A stretch of DNA of 53,511 bases from JAVJUS01 sp040220455. GTDB taxonomy: Bacteria > Pseudomonadota > Alphaproteobacteria > DSM-16000 > Inquilinaceae. Positions 9,028-18,571 of this stretch are shown here, piece by piece. The first letter of the stretch is position 1, and each line of letters begins with the position of its first letter. A model generated the notes under the pieces. The model was not told where the DNA came from, made no database searches, and saw only the letters and a program-made list of their open reading frames with translations. Both the position numbers and the translations under genes were made by a program. The stretch spans positions 1-53,511 of the forward strand of contig JAVJUS010000070.1 in NCBI GenBank assembly GCA_040220455.1, given 5' to 3'.

Positions 9028-9705
9028 ATGACGCGACAACCGGCCCCTCGGCCCCGCCGACGCCCGCGCCCCCTGATCGCGGCCGCGCTCGCGCTTGCGC
9101 TCGCGGCCGGGGCGGCGGCCCCTGGCACGGTCACGCGGGCGGAGCCGGTGACGCTGGCCGGGATCACCTTCTCCGACGAGCTGGGTGGCTTCGAAATCCT
9201 GGAGGGCCGAGGCCGGGGTACGCCCGAGGATCCCTTCGTCGTGGTCGAGCGGATCACCGGCGACGGCCCGGTCGTCCTCGTGGTCCGCGGGCTGTCGGAG
9301 GGGTTCGGCAACCCCTCGGGCTCCAATCATTTCGCCGGGTTCGTGCTGACCAAGGTGGCGGTCAACGCGACGCGCACGCCCTGGCCCGCCTTTCGCATCG
9401 AGCTGCAGGAGCATCTGGGCACCGACTCGGGCTACTACGACGGGCTGAGCTTCGCCCAGGATCCGCGGGGCGCGCCGCGTGGCTTCGGCTCGGACCGGTT
9501 CCCGCGCGTCTCGGCCACCGACGAGCCGCTCGACGGCCTCGACTTCCGGGGCGAGGCGGTCGCGCCGGGCGAGAGGGTGGCGATGCGCTTCACCGTCTCC
9601 GACAACACGCCGCGCGCGGAGTTCTACATCGTCCAGCGGCGCGAGGGGCCGGTCGCTCTCCTGCCGGCCGCCGCCGCGCCCGTGCCCCGGCGGAGCGGCG
9701 GGTAG
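9028..9705 (+). CDS. Secreted protein of unknown function
   Basis: A 225-residue protein with a basic N-terminus and a hydrophobic signal segment (PLIAAALALALAAGAAA, about residues 15-31), so it is probably exported. The mature part (LAGITFSDELGGFEI..., GTPEDPFVVVERI, FRIELQEHLG, RAEFYIVQR) looks like a compact beta-rich domain. No family is recognised. It is flanked by pgeF (divergent) and a MaoC-type hydratase (same strand, 189 bp downstream). ATG 9028 precedes the signal peptide but has no clear Shine-Dalgarno sequence. Confidence 0.7.
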   Translation: MTRQPAPRPRRRPRPLIAAALALALAAGAAAPGTVTRAEPVTLAGITFSDELGGFEILEGRGRGTPEDPFVVVERITGDGPVVLVVRGLSEGFGNPSGSNHFAGFVLTKVAVNATRTPWPAFRIELQEHLGTDSGYYDGLSFAQDPRGAPRGFGSDRFPRVSATDEPLDGLDFRGEAVAPGERVAMRFTVSDNTPRAEFYIVQRREGPVALLPAAAAPVPRRSGG

Positions 9706-9894
9706 GCCCGGCCGTCCGACGATCCTCGCCTTTCGTTCATCCTTTTCCGTTCATGATGCGGCGCGAGGGCGACCGGGCCTTGCTTGCGAGGCGTCGGCGC
9801 GTTTCGTATCTTGCGCCGCAACAACGGGACCGGGCTCGCGGCGCGGGGCGCGCGAGGTCGACCGGCCACCGGACATGCGGGGAATCGCCGGATC

Positions 9895-10347
9895 ATGGAC
9901 GACGTTCATCACTGGGACGACGACATCGTCGGCTACTACATCGAGGATCTGAGCGTCGGCATGGCGGCGTCCTTCACCCGAACGGTGACGGAAGCCGACA
10001 TCGTCATGTTCGCCGGCGTCTCGGGCGACACCAACCCGGTGCACATCAACGAGGAATACGCCAAGAACACCTTCTTCAAGGGCCGCATCGCCCACGGCAT
10101 GCTGGGCGCGGCCTACATCTCCACCGTGCTCGGCACCAAGCTGCCCGGGCCGGGGGCCGTCTATATCGGCCAGAACCTCAAGTTCAAGGCGCCGATTCGC
10201 GCCGGCGACACCGTCACCGCCCGGGTCACGGTCGCCGAGATCGTGGCCGAGAAGCACCGCGCGGTGCTGACCACCCGCGTCACCGTGGGCGACAAGGTGG
10301 TCATCGAGGGCGAGGCGACCGTCCTCTGCCCGACCCGCGGCGGCTGA
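9895..10347 (+). CDS. MaoC-like (R)-specific enoyl-CoA hydratase
   Basis: A 150-residue single hot-dog domain of PhaJ length. It would hydrate trans-2-enoyl-CoA to (R)-3-hydroxyacyl-CoA, linking beta-oxidation to PHA or other acyl metabolism. The hydratase-2 motif is present: Asp and His in SGDTNPVHINEEYA, followed by GRIAHGML. ATG 9895 (MDDVHHWDDD) gives the right length. No PHA genes are nearby, so the physiological substrate is open. Confidence 0.9.
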   Translation: MDDVHHWDDDIVGYYIEDLSVGMAASFTRTVTEADIVMFAGVSGDTNPVHINEEYAKNTFFKGRIAHGMLGAAYISTVLGTKLPGPGAVYIGQNLKFKAPIRAGDTVTARVTVAEIVAEKHRAVLTTRVTVGDKVVIEGEATVLCPTRGG

Positions 10348-10368
10348 CCGCCGGCGCCGGTTCGACCC

Positions 10369-11265
10369 TCAGGCGCCGGGTCGGCAGATCGACGTGACGC
10401 CGCGCCCCTCCGCCGCGCGGGTCCAGCCCGCCACCTCCGCGATCGGGTCGATGCTGACCGCCATGCGCGTGACGTTGGCGTGGACCATGCGCGTGGCGTC
10501 GACCGCGACGCCGACATGGCCGGGGAAGAAGACCAGGTCGCCGCGCGCGACCGCCCCGGGCGCGGGCACGTCGCCGTCGAGCGCGCCGGCCATCGCCCGG
10601 TCGGCGAAGGCCGCCTCCTGCATGTAGGTGTCGCGCGGGCAGGCGATCCCGGCCTCGACCAGCGCGACCTGGACCAGGCCCGAGCAGTCGAGCCCCAGGC
10701 TCGACCGGCCGCCCCAGAGATAGGGCACCCCCAGGAAGCGCTCGGCCGTCGCCGCGGGATCACCCGCCGGCGTTTCGAGCGGGCGCAGCGCCTCGGCGAC
10801 GACCCAGCCCTCGCCGCCCTCGTCCGGGGCGACGCGAACCCAGCGGCCGTCGCGTCCGCGCGCCGCCACCCGGGCGCCCAGCGCCAGCGCGCGCTGCGGC
10901 GGGCGCTTGAAGTCCGGCGCCGGGTAGACGAAGCAGCGCAGGGCTGCGACCGCGTGGTCGGGCTCGGCGACGCGGGCGGTCAGCGCGGCGGCCGAGGCGT
11001 AGCCGACATAGCCGTCGGCCTCGCCCTGCAGCCAGGCCCAGCCCTCGCGCTCCTCGAAGACGGCGCAGGTCTCGCCGAACAGCAGCTCTGTCGTCTGGGG
11101 CGCGTCGGCCGAGGGCCGGCCGCGCACCGGCACGATGCCGCGCACGGCCTGGCGCCGCACGCCGTCGACGAAGCGGTCCGCCGCGACCCGGCCGCGCAGG
11201 AAGGCCGCCGCCAGGTCCGGGCGCGCCGGCGTGAGATTGGGGTCGAGCCCGTCGGCGCGGCTCAT
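10369..11265 (-). CDS. NlpC/P60 cysteine peptidase with bacterial SH3 domains
   Basis: A 298-residue protein. The N-terminal half carries two SH3-like regions (for example GETCAVFEEREGWAW and GWVVAEALRPL). The C-terminal half is an NlpC/P60 domain with catalytic Cys in GLDCSGLVQ, His in FPGHVGVAV and a third polar residue in MVHANVTRM. Such enzymes cut the gamma-D-Glu to diaminopimelate bond of peptidoglycan stem peptides. No signal peptide is evident, which suggests cytoplasmic recycling or a non-classical route. It starts 13 bp after the marR stop, with a GGAG site close to the ATG. Confidence 0.92.
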   Translation of the reverse strand: MSRADGLDPNLTPARPDLAAAFLRGRVAADRFVDGVRRQAVRGIVPVRGRPSADAPQTTELLFGETCAVFEEREGWAWLQGEADGYVGYASAAALTARVAEPDHAVAALRCFVYPAPDFKRPPQRALALGARVAARGRDGRWVRVAPDEGGEGWVVAEALRPLETPAGDPAATAERFLGVPYLWGGRSSLGLDCSGLVQVALVEAGIACPRDTYMQEAAFADRAMAGALDGDVPAPGAVARGDLVFFPGHVGVAVDATRMVHANVTRMAVSIDPIAEVAGWTRAAEGRGVTSICRPGA

Positions 11266-11278
11266 GCTCCGGCCCGCG

Positions 11279-11638
11279 TCACGACACGTCGGCGAGCGCG
11301 TCGGCGCTCGATTCGCAGACCAGGTCGGCGAAGTCGCGCAGGAAGACCGAGCCGCGCACCGTGCGCTGGACCAGGACGTTGCGCCGGTCGGTCTCGTCGG
11401 TCTTGCGGCGCAGGAAATCCAGGGTGCCCAGCCGGTCGAGCGCGCGCGTCACCGCCGGCTTGGAGATGCCCAGCGCGGCCGCGAGCCCGCGCACCGTGTG
11501 GGGCGGCGGCGTCATGTAGACCGTGAGGAGCACCGCGAGCTGGCGCGCCGAGAGGTCCGGCTCGTCGCGGCGCACGGTCTCCACCAGGGTGCGGCGCCAG
11601 ATTTCCAGCGCCTGGGCGGACTGCAGCTTGTCGACCAT
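11279..11638 (-). CDS. MarR-family transcriptional regulator
   Basis: A 119-residue regulator with a winged helix: HTVRGLAAALGISKPAVTRA forms the helix-turn-helix and RRKTDETDRRN the wing. It probably acts as a dimeric repressor. ATG 11638 (MVDKLQSAQ) is chosen; the open frame extends upstream but would overlap the aminopeptidase gene. It lies between the aminopeptidase and the NlpC/P60 gene on one strand, so it may control this cell-wall/peptide-recycling set. The ligand is unknown. Confidence 0.88.
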   Translation of the reverse strand: MVDKLQSAQALEIWRRTLVETVRRDEPDLSARQLAVLLTVYMTPPPHTVRGLAAALGISKPAVTRALDRLGTLDFLRRKTDETDRRNVLVQRTVRGSVFLRDFADLVCESSADALADVS

Positions 11639-11688
11639 CGCGTCCGGCTTCGTTGCGGCCCCGTAGCCCGTGACCTCAGGCCCCGGCC

Positions 11689-13131
<1,443 letters not shown>

Positions 13132-13269
13132 GTCGGATTTCCGCGCTGGAAGAACGAACTGCCGTGATCGCACGGCGCGGCGTATTCATGCAGCCGGAAC
13201 AGCGCTTTGCCAAGAGGTGGCCGTTTGCGGGCCGGCTGCGTCGGCCGGGATGGCCCTCGCCGAGGCCTG

Positions 13270-14496
13270 CTACCGCCCGCCGCCGCGGCTCCGGGGCGGA
13301 GCCGGGGCGCTCGTCGGCTCGGCGCTGTCGGGCGGTGGGGCGGGGACGGCGCCGGGCGACGGGGCCGGCGCCTCGCTCTCGCTCGTCCGGCGCAGCAGGC
13401 CTTGCTCCCGGTAATAGCGCGCCGCGCCCGGATGGAGCGGGATTGCCAGGCCGCGCAGGGCGTGCTCCAGCGTGATCTCCCGCCCGCGCGGATGACCGGC
13501 GTCGAGCAGGGCGCGGGTCGCCGGATGCCACAGTGCCCGGGTGATGCCGTGGACGATCTCCTCCTCCACCCGGTCGGCGACGACGAACAGGGCGCCGACG
13601 GCCAGCGTCGGCACGCCCGCGACGCCGGGATAGGAGTCGTCGGCCAGTCGCGTCCGGGTGAAGAAGGGCAGGTCGGCCAGCAGCGGGTCGACCTCCGGCC
13701 CGGCCACCGGCACCAGGCGCACCGGCCGGCGGCGCGTCAGGTCGGCGACCGCCAGCAGCGGCGCCCCGCCGATGATGAAGAAGGCGTCGACCTCCCCGGC
13801 CAGCATCAGGTCCGTCGACTGCTCAGGCCCGGCGAAGACGGGCGTGTAGTCGCGGCCCTCCTGCAGGCCGAAGGCCGACAGGATCAGCCGCGCGCCGATC
13901 AGCGTGCCGGAGCCCTCGTCGCCCAGGGAGACGCGCTTGCCGGCCAGATTGGCGATGCCGGCGATGCCCGCTTCCTCCAGCGTCACGACATGGACGAGCT
14001 CGGCATAGAGGCGGGCGATCGCGCGCAGGCCGGACAGCGCCCCCCGGTCGCGGTAGAGGCCGGTGCCGGTATAGCCCCAGAAGGCGATGTCGGCCTGGGC
14101 GAGCGCGGCGTCGAACTCCCCCGACTCGACCTTCTCCACGTTCTCGACCGAGCCGGAGGTCGCCTGGGCGACCGCGATCAGGCCCGAGACGCCGCAGCTG
14201 CCGCCCAGGTTGCAGGGTGGCGAGCCCGGCGGGGCGGAGATCGCGCCGGCGATGATGCCGCCGATCGGGAAGTAGGTTCCCCCGGTCGTGCCGGTGCCGA
14301 TGCGGAAGAAGCGGATGTCCTGGGACATCGCGCCGCCGGGCCCCAGCAGCGGGCCCGGTCCCGCCATCAGGCCGGCGGCGCCCATCGCGCGGAGGAGGGC
14401 ACGCCGACCCGGCCCGCCGCCACGCGCCCGCCCGTTCGCGCCGGCCTCTCGCCGCGGGCCGGGCGGTGACGTCTTCGGGGCGCGGGATCCGGCCAT
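13270..14496 (-). CDS. TAXI-family TRAP transporter solute-binding protein
   Basis: A 408-residue precursor. After an Arg-rich N-terminus (GRRALLRAMGAAGLMAG, possibly Tat-type) comes the TAXI-family start FFRIGTGTTGGTYFPIG, and later SGSVENVEKVESGEFDAALAQ, GKRVSLGDEGSGT and AGEVDAFFII. These proteins bind carboxylates or amino acids for a TRAP permease. No permease gene is adjacent, so it must work with one encoded elsewhere. The C-terminal 40 residues are Pro/Ala/Ser-rich low complexity. Confidence 0.92.
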   Translation of the reverse strand: MAGSRAPKTSPPGPRREAGANGRARGGGPGRRALLRAMGAAGLMAGPGPLLGPGGAMSQDIRFFRIGTGTTGGTYFPIGGIIAGAISAPPGSPPCNLGGSCGVSGLIAVAQATSGSVENVEKVESGEFDAALAQADIAFWGYTGTGLYRDRGALSGLRAIARLYAELVHVVTLEEAGIAGIANLAGKRVSLGDEGSGTLIGARLILSAFGLQEGRDYTPVFAGPEQSTDLMLAGEVDAFFIIGGAPLLAVADLTRRRPVRLVPVAGPEVDPLLADLPFFTRTRLADDSYPGVAGVPTLAVGALFVVADRVEEEIVHGITRALWHPATRALLDAGHPRGREITLEHALRGLAIPLHPGAARYYREQGLLRRTSESEAPAPSPGAVPAPPPDSAEPTSAPAPPRSRGGGR

Positions 14497-14694
14497 GGCG
14501 GGATCGACCTCGCGTAACGGTACGATGGCGCGATTAGATCACGAAGCCCGGCCGGGAGGAACCGGCCCCGGTGTCGCGGGCGGGGTGATTCCGGGCCGTA
14601 TTCAGGGCGGAGGGGGCGGCCCGGTGCTCGCCGTTTCGCCCGGGCGCGGCTCTTTCGCGCGGTCGGCGGTCCCCAAGACGGTCCGGGAATCGGC

Positions 14695-15000
14695 TCAGAA
14701 GAACTTGCGGCGGCGCGAGGATCGGAAGGCGACGAGCAGGATGGCGCCGAGCGCGATCAGGACCGGCGCCGCGGGCAGGCGCAGCACGGTGACGATGCCC
14801 GGGTCCCACAGCGGCGGCCAGATGTAGCGCTGGACCACGGCCTGGACGACGTTGAGGCTCGACCGGTCGATGACGTACCAGAGCTCGCCGATCGCGATCA
14901 GCCGCGCCGCGGCGGCCTGGATCGAGACCCAGATGTCCCGGCCCAGCACCAACAGGCCGAGCACCACGAAGGCCCACCCGATCGCCCGTCCGATGATCAT
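14695..15000 (-). CDS. Small conserved membrane protein
   Basis: A 101-residue protein with two transmembrane helices: residues 5-20 (RAIGWAFVVLGLLVLG) and about 75-95 (LPAAPVLIALGAILLVAF), ending in basic RSSRRRKFF, which sets the C-terminus in the cytoplasm. The intervening region (IGELWYVIDRSSLNVVQAVVQRY) is an amphipathic loop. It resembles a short hypothetical family seen in alphaproteobacteria; its function is unknown. ATG 15000 is chosen; the frame opens further upstream but that part has no hydrophobic or conserved character. Confidence 0.75.
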   Translation of the reverse strand: MIIGRAIGWAFVVLGLLVLGRDIWVSIQAAAARLIAIGELWYVIDRSSLNVVQAVVQRYIWPPLWDPGIVTVLRLPAAPVLIALGAILLVAFRSSRRRKFF

Positions 15001-15195
15001 GATCCCGCCGCCGTTGGATTCGGCTCCCGCCGGGGCGCGGCCCGGCCCTTCCCGGCACCCGGCCGGTCCCGTCGGCCATCCCGACCGCCGCGCATTAGAC
15101 ACGAGCGCCACGCCCTTGGCCAGCCATGCGCCGGGTTAGGCACCCGGGCCGGCGGCATGGCCGCAGCTCCGGCCCACGGCGCTTGCGCCGACATC

Positions 15196-15224
15196 TTGTC
15201 TCCCATCTGCGGCCTGAGTATGGT
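15196..15224 (+). promoter_or_regulatory. Promoter of tRNA-Ser
   Basis: TTGTCT (15196-15201), a 17-bp spacer and TATGGT (15219-15224) place a start site about 6 bases before the mature 5' end of the tRNA at 15237. Confidence 0.6.
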
Positions 15225-15236
15225 GCGCCCGCTTCA

Positions 15237-15326
15237 GGAGGGGTGGCCGAGCGGTCGAAGGCGCACGCCTGGAAAGCGTGTATACCCGCAAGGGTATCGA
15301 GGGTTCGAATCCCTCTCCCTCCGCCA
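15237..15326 (+). tRNA. tRNA-Ser (anticodon GGA)
   Basis: A 90-nt type II tRNA with the 7-bp acceptor stem GGAGGGG/TCCCTCC, D-arm GGCCGAGCGGTCGAAGGC, anticodon GGA at 15271-15273 in an ACGCC/GGCGT-like arm, a long variable arm (TATACCC GCAA GGGTAT), T-arm GGTTCGAATCC and encoded CCA. It reads UCC and UCU codons. Confidence 0.97.
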
Positions 15327-15402
15327 GGCCGGTCTTGTCCGGCTCCGAGACACGAGTGACGCCGCGCCGGCCCGGGACATCGACCCGGAAACAGTGACGT
15401 AG

Positions 15403-15741
15403 CCCGAAGGTGTCTCGCTGTACGACGGCGAGAGCCGCGAGACCCTGGTCGCGCGGGGCGAGGCCCTCTACCAGGACGCTTCGCCGAGCCCCAACGGCAT
15501 GACCTGCCTGACCTGTCACGAAGGCTTGGCCGCCTACCAGCCGACCTTCGAGGAGGCGTTCCCGCATCCGGTCGCCATGGCGCAGTCGCGGGCCGGGCTC
15601 GACGAGGTCAACGCGGCCGAGATGGTGCAGCGCTGCATGGTCGTGCCCATGGCGGCGGAGCCGCTGCCCTGGGAGTCGGAGGAGCTCGCCGCGCTGGCCG
15701 CCTATGTCGAGGTCCTTCAGGCGGAGTTCGCCGTGCGCTGA
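15403..15741 (+). pseudogene. Cytochrome c remnant lacking its N-terminus
   Basis: A frame beginning right after a TAG (15400-15402) encodes YDGESRETLVARGEALY, the c-type haem motif CLTCH at about residues 35-39, and a C-terminal LPWESEELAALAAYVEVLQ helix typical of class I cytochromes c. The only plausible start (ATG 15499) lies immediately before the haem motif, so the signal peptide and first helix needed for export and haem attachment are lost. It begins 77 bp behind the 3' end of tRNA-Ser, a common insertion site, and its tail overlaps the converging GT2 gene by 25 bp. Confidence 0.7.
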
Positions 15742-16823
15742 AGCGCGGACTCCGCCGGATCCGCCGCGCCGCTGGCGTAGCGCCTCGAGATCAGGCGATT
15801 GTGCACGCTCTCCACCCGCGCCAGCGCGCCGGCCACGGCGCGGCGGGGGAAGGCGCCGAGGCGGGCGAAGGGGGCGGCGATCGGCTCGATGATCTCGACC
15901 CGGCGGCGCCAGCCGATCATGTCGAAGCGCGTGGCGAAATACGGGTCTTCGGCCAGCCCCCACTTGTCGCGGAACCGCTCCAGGCTGCGCCGCTCGGCCG
16001 AGGAGCTCCAGCGGCGCAGGAAATAGGGCAGGTCGCTGGCCGCCAGGCGCTGCGCCGGGGGGTGGGTCAGGAAGGTGACGATAGAGGTCGGCTCGTAGAT
16101 CACCCGGCCGCCGCGCGCCGCCATGGTCATGCAGATGTCGAGATGCTCCTTGGTGGCGCACAGCGCCTCGTCGAGGCCGCCGACCGCGCGCAGGTCGGCG
16201 GTGCGTACCAGCATGCAGTGGAACTCGACGAAGCCGGTGTCGCCGCCGGGCCGCGCCGCCGTCGACGCCGCCACGCTCATGCCCTGGTCGAAAATCCGCT
16301 CGACCAGCCGCGACGGCGGTCGCCACCGGTTGTCGACCGTCGGCGCCTCGCCCTCCGGGCGATAGTCGCCACCCGCGCAATGGACGATCGTGTGGGCCGG
16401 GGCGTGCTGGCAGACCAGCGGGCCGACGATGCTCGCCGCCTCCCGGTCGGCCGCGGCGATCAGGGCATCGAGCCAGCCGGGCGCGAAGACCACGTCGTTG
16501 TCGACGAAGATCGTGTACTCGCTCTCCACCCCGGCGGAGCCCAGGTTGCGCGCGGCGTTGGGCGACAGCCAGGTCGGCGCCTCGACGAAGGTCACCGGCC
16601 TTCCGCCGGCGCCCCGGCGCAGCCCCGCCAGCACCCGGCGCGGCGTGCGGTTGTCGACATAGACCACCGGGCAGTCGCGCGGCAGGGTCGCCAGCAGGCT
16701 CGCCAGCGAGCGCTCGGCCATGCTGTAGCGTTCGCGCGGGACGACGACGACCGTTGCCCGGGCGGCGGCGCTCCGGCTCGCCTTCGAACTCCCGGTCGGG
16801 GTCGGGCCTGGGTCGCGGATCAT
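15717..16823 (-). CDS. Glycosyltransferase family 2
   Basis: A 368-residue GT-A-fold glycosyltransferase. Visible are the early VYVDNRTPRRV segment, SPNAARNLG, and the metal/nucleotide-binding IFVDNDVVF (DxD). EFHCMLVRTADLRAVGGLDE is the acceptor-side segment typical of GT2. ATG 16823 is preferred over an upstream TTG. It is the last gene of a four-gene minus-strand polysaccharide operon. The sugar donor cannot be inferred. Confidence 0.88.
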   Translation of the reverse strand: MIRDPGPTPTGSSKASRSAAARATVVVVPRERYSMAERSLASLLATLPRDCPVVYVDNRTPRRVLAGLRRGAGGRPVTFVEAPTWLSPNAARNLGSAGVESEYTIFVDNDVVFAPGWLDALIAAADREAASIVGPLVCQHAPAHTIVHCAGGDYRPEGEAPTVDNRWRPPSRLVERIFDQGMSVAASTAARPGGDTGFVEFHCMLVRTADLRAVGGLDEALCATKEHLDICMTMAARGGRVIYEPTSIVTFLTHPPAQRLAASDLPYFLRRWSSSAERRSLERFRDKWGLAEDPYFATRFDMIGWRRRVEIIEPIAAPFARLGAFPRRAVAGALARVESVHNRLISRRYASGAADPAESALQRTANSA

Positions 16824-16998
16824 CACGGGATCGTTCGCTCCGATCGGTGGGCCGGGACGCGCATCGCCCCCGAACCTCGGAGAACCGGGCCCGTCGCGCA
16901 ACGCGCCAAAAGGGGAGCCGGCCGGTCCGTCGGGCGGCCCCTCGAAGTCGCCCGACGGTCGGCAGCCCTGCCTTTCCCGGCAATCCTCCGACGCGTCG

Positions 16999-18519
16999 TC
17001 ATCGCCCGGCCGTCCCGGCCGGCTCGCCCCCGGCCGGCTCGCCCCCGCCCAGCAGGCCCGGCCACGCCTTGGGACGGGCGAGCGCGCCGGCCGCGCGGGC
17101 GCGCCCGATCAGCCGGCGCAGGTCGGGCGACAGGGCGGGCAGCAGGCCGGCATAGAGCGCCGCCCCGCCGGCGACCGCCAGCGCCAGCAGGACCGGCTCG
17201 GCCAGCGCGCCGCGTCCGGCGGCGATCCCGGCCGACACCAGCGCCGCCATGACCAGGGCGGCGACCATCGGCGGCGCGTTGACCGCGAGCTGGTCGCGCA
17301 GGCCGAACCCGGTGGTGCGGGCGACGAACCAGTTGGACATTGGCAGCGTCAGGAAGGCGCGCAGCACGATGGCCGCGACCACCGCGTTGACCCCGATCAG
17401 GGCGGCCGGCGGCGTCAGCACTAGGGTCAGCGCCAGGCTGGTCGCGGTGAGCACGAGCTGGCGGCCCGGATAGCCGGTGCCGCGCAGGATCGCCCCGTTG
17501 AAGGCGGTCATGCCCCGGCGGAGCCCGACGATGGCGAGGAGCTGGGCCGGCACGACGGCGGCCGTCCATTGCGGGCCGAAGACCAGGGGGATCGCCACCG
17601 GCGCGACCGCCGCGAAGCCGAGGAACACCGGGAAGGACACCGCCCCGCACAGCCCGATCGCACCGGCCATCAGCCGCCGCAAGCCGGCCGCGTCGCCGCG
17701 CGCGCGCGACACGGCCGGCATGGCGATTCGCGCCATGGGCTGGACGACCGCGGTGTGGAGGTAGTCCTGAAGGCGCAGCGCCAGGCTGAACAGGCCGAGC
17801 GCCTCGGTGCCGAGCATGACGCCGATCACCGCGCGCGGCGCCGCGCGCTCGGCATAGCCCGCCACCTGGGCGGCGGCGACGCGGATGTTGAAGGCGAAGA
17901 GGTCGCCGAGATGCCGGCGCCGGCCGGCGAAGCCCGGACGCCAGCGCGCGGCCGCCATGACGCCGATCGTCCGCACCGCCTGGGAGACGATCTGCATGGC
18001 GACCAGGCTCCACACCCCCGCCCCGGCGACGGCCAGCGCGATGGCGGCGAGGCTGCCGAGGATGCCGCCCGCGTTGCCGGCCAGGACGACCGCGCGCACG
18101 CGCATCTCGCGCATCAGGATCGCCTCGGGCACGGCATAGGCCGCGGCGATCGGCAGCACGCAGGCGCTGACGGCCAGTACCGGGCCGACCGCCGGCGCAC
18201 CGACCGCGGCGGCGAACAGGCCGCTGCCCGCGACCGTGAGCCCGAGAAAGCCGAACGCGATCGCCTGGAGCAGCCAGAAGATCGCGTCGCGGTGGCCCGC
18301 CTCGATCCGGTCGCGCTGGATCAGGGACTCGGTCAGCGCGCCGACCAGCAGCACCTCGCCCAGCCCGACGACGATCCAGGCGAGCGCCGTCAGCCCGAAC
18401 GGCTCCGGGCCCAGGATGCGGGCGACCAGGCCGAGGGTGACGAGCGCCGTGACGAGCTGGATCCAGGTCCCCCCGGCGCTCCAGGCGGCGCCGCGCGCGG
18501 CGGCCCGGGCTATGGACAT
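16999..18519 (-). CDS. Oligosaccharide flippase (Wzx-like, polysaccharide biosynthesis family)
   Basis: A 506-residue integral membrane protein with about 12-14 hydrophobic segments and the N-terminal pattern of WzxC-type flippases (AAWSAGGTWIQLVTALV, RILGPEPFGL). It would move undecaprenyl-linked repeat units across the inner membrane. ATG 18519 has a GGGAG site 7 bases upstream. The C-terminus has a near-duplicated GGGEPAGGEPAGTAGR tail. It lies between two glycosyltransferase genes. Confidence 0.9.
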   Translation of the reverse strand: MSIARAAARGAAWSAGGTWIQLVTALVTLGLVARILGPEPFGLTALAWIVVGLGEVLLVGALTESLIQRDRIEAGHRDAIFWLLQAIAFGFLGLTVAGSGLFAAAVGAPAVGPVLAVSACVLPIAAAYAVPEAILMREMRVRAVVLAGNAGGILGSLAAIALAVAGAGVWSLVAMQIVSQAVRTIGVMAAARWRPGFAGRRRHLGDLFAFNIRVAAAQVAGYAERAAPRAVIGVMLGTEALGLFSLALRLQDYLHTAVVQPMARIAMPAVSRARGDAAGLRRLMAGAIGLCGAVSFPVFLGFAAVAPVAIPLVFGPQWTAAVVPAQLLAIVGLRRGMTAFNGAILRGTGYPGRQLVLTATSLALTLVLTPPAALIGVNAVVAAIVLRAFLTLPMSNWFVARTTGFGLRDQLAVNAPPMVAALVMAALVSAGIAAGRGALAEPVLLALAVAGGAALYAGLLPALSPDLRRLIGRARAAGALARPKAWPGLLGGGEPAGGEPAGTAGR

Positions 18520-18571
18520 GGCGATCTCCCGGCCGGCCCGGGAGCCGGCCGCCGATTTCGCGCCCCGCCGC

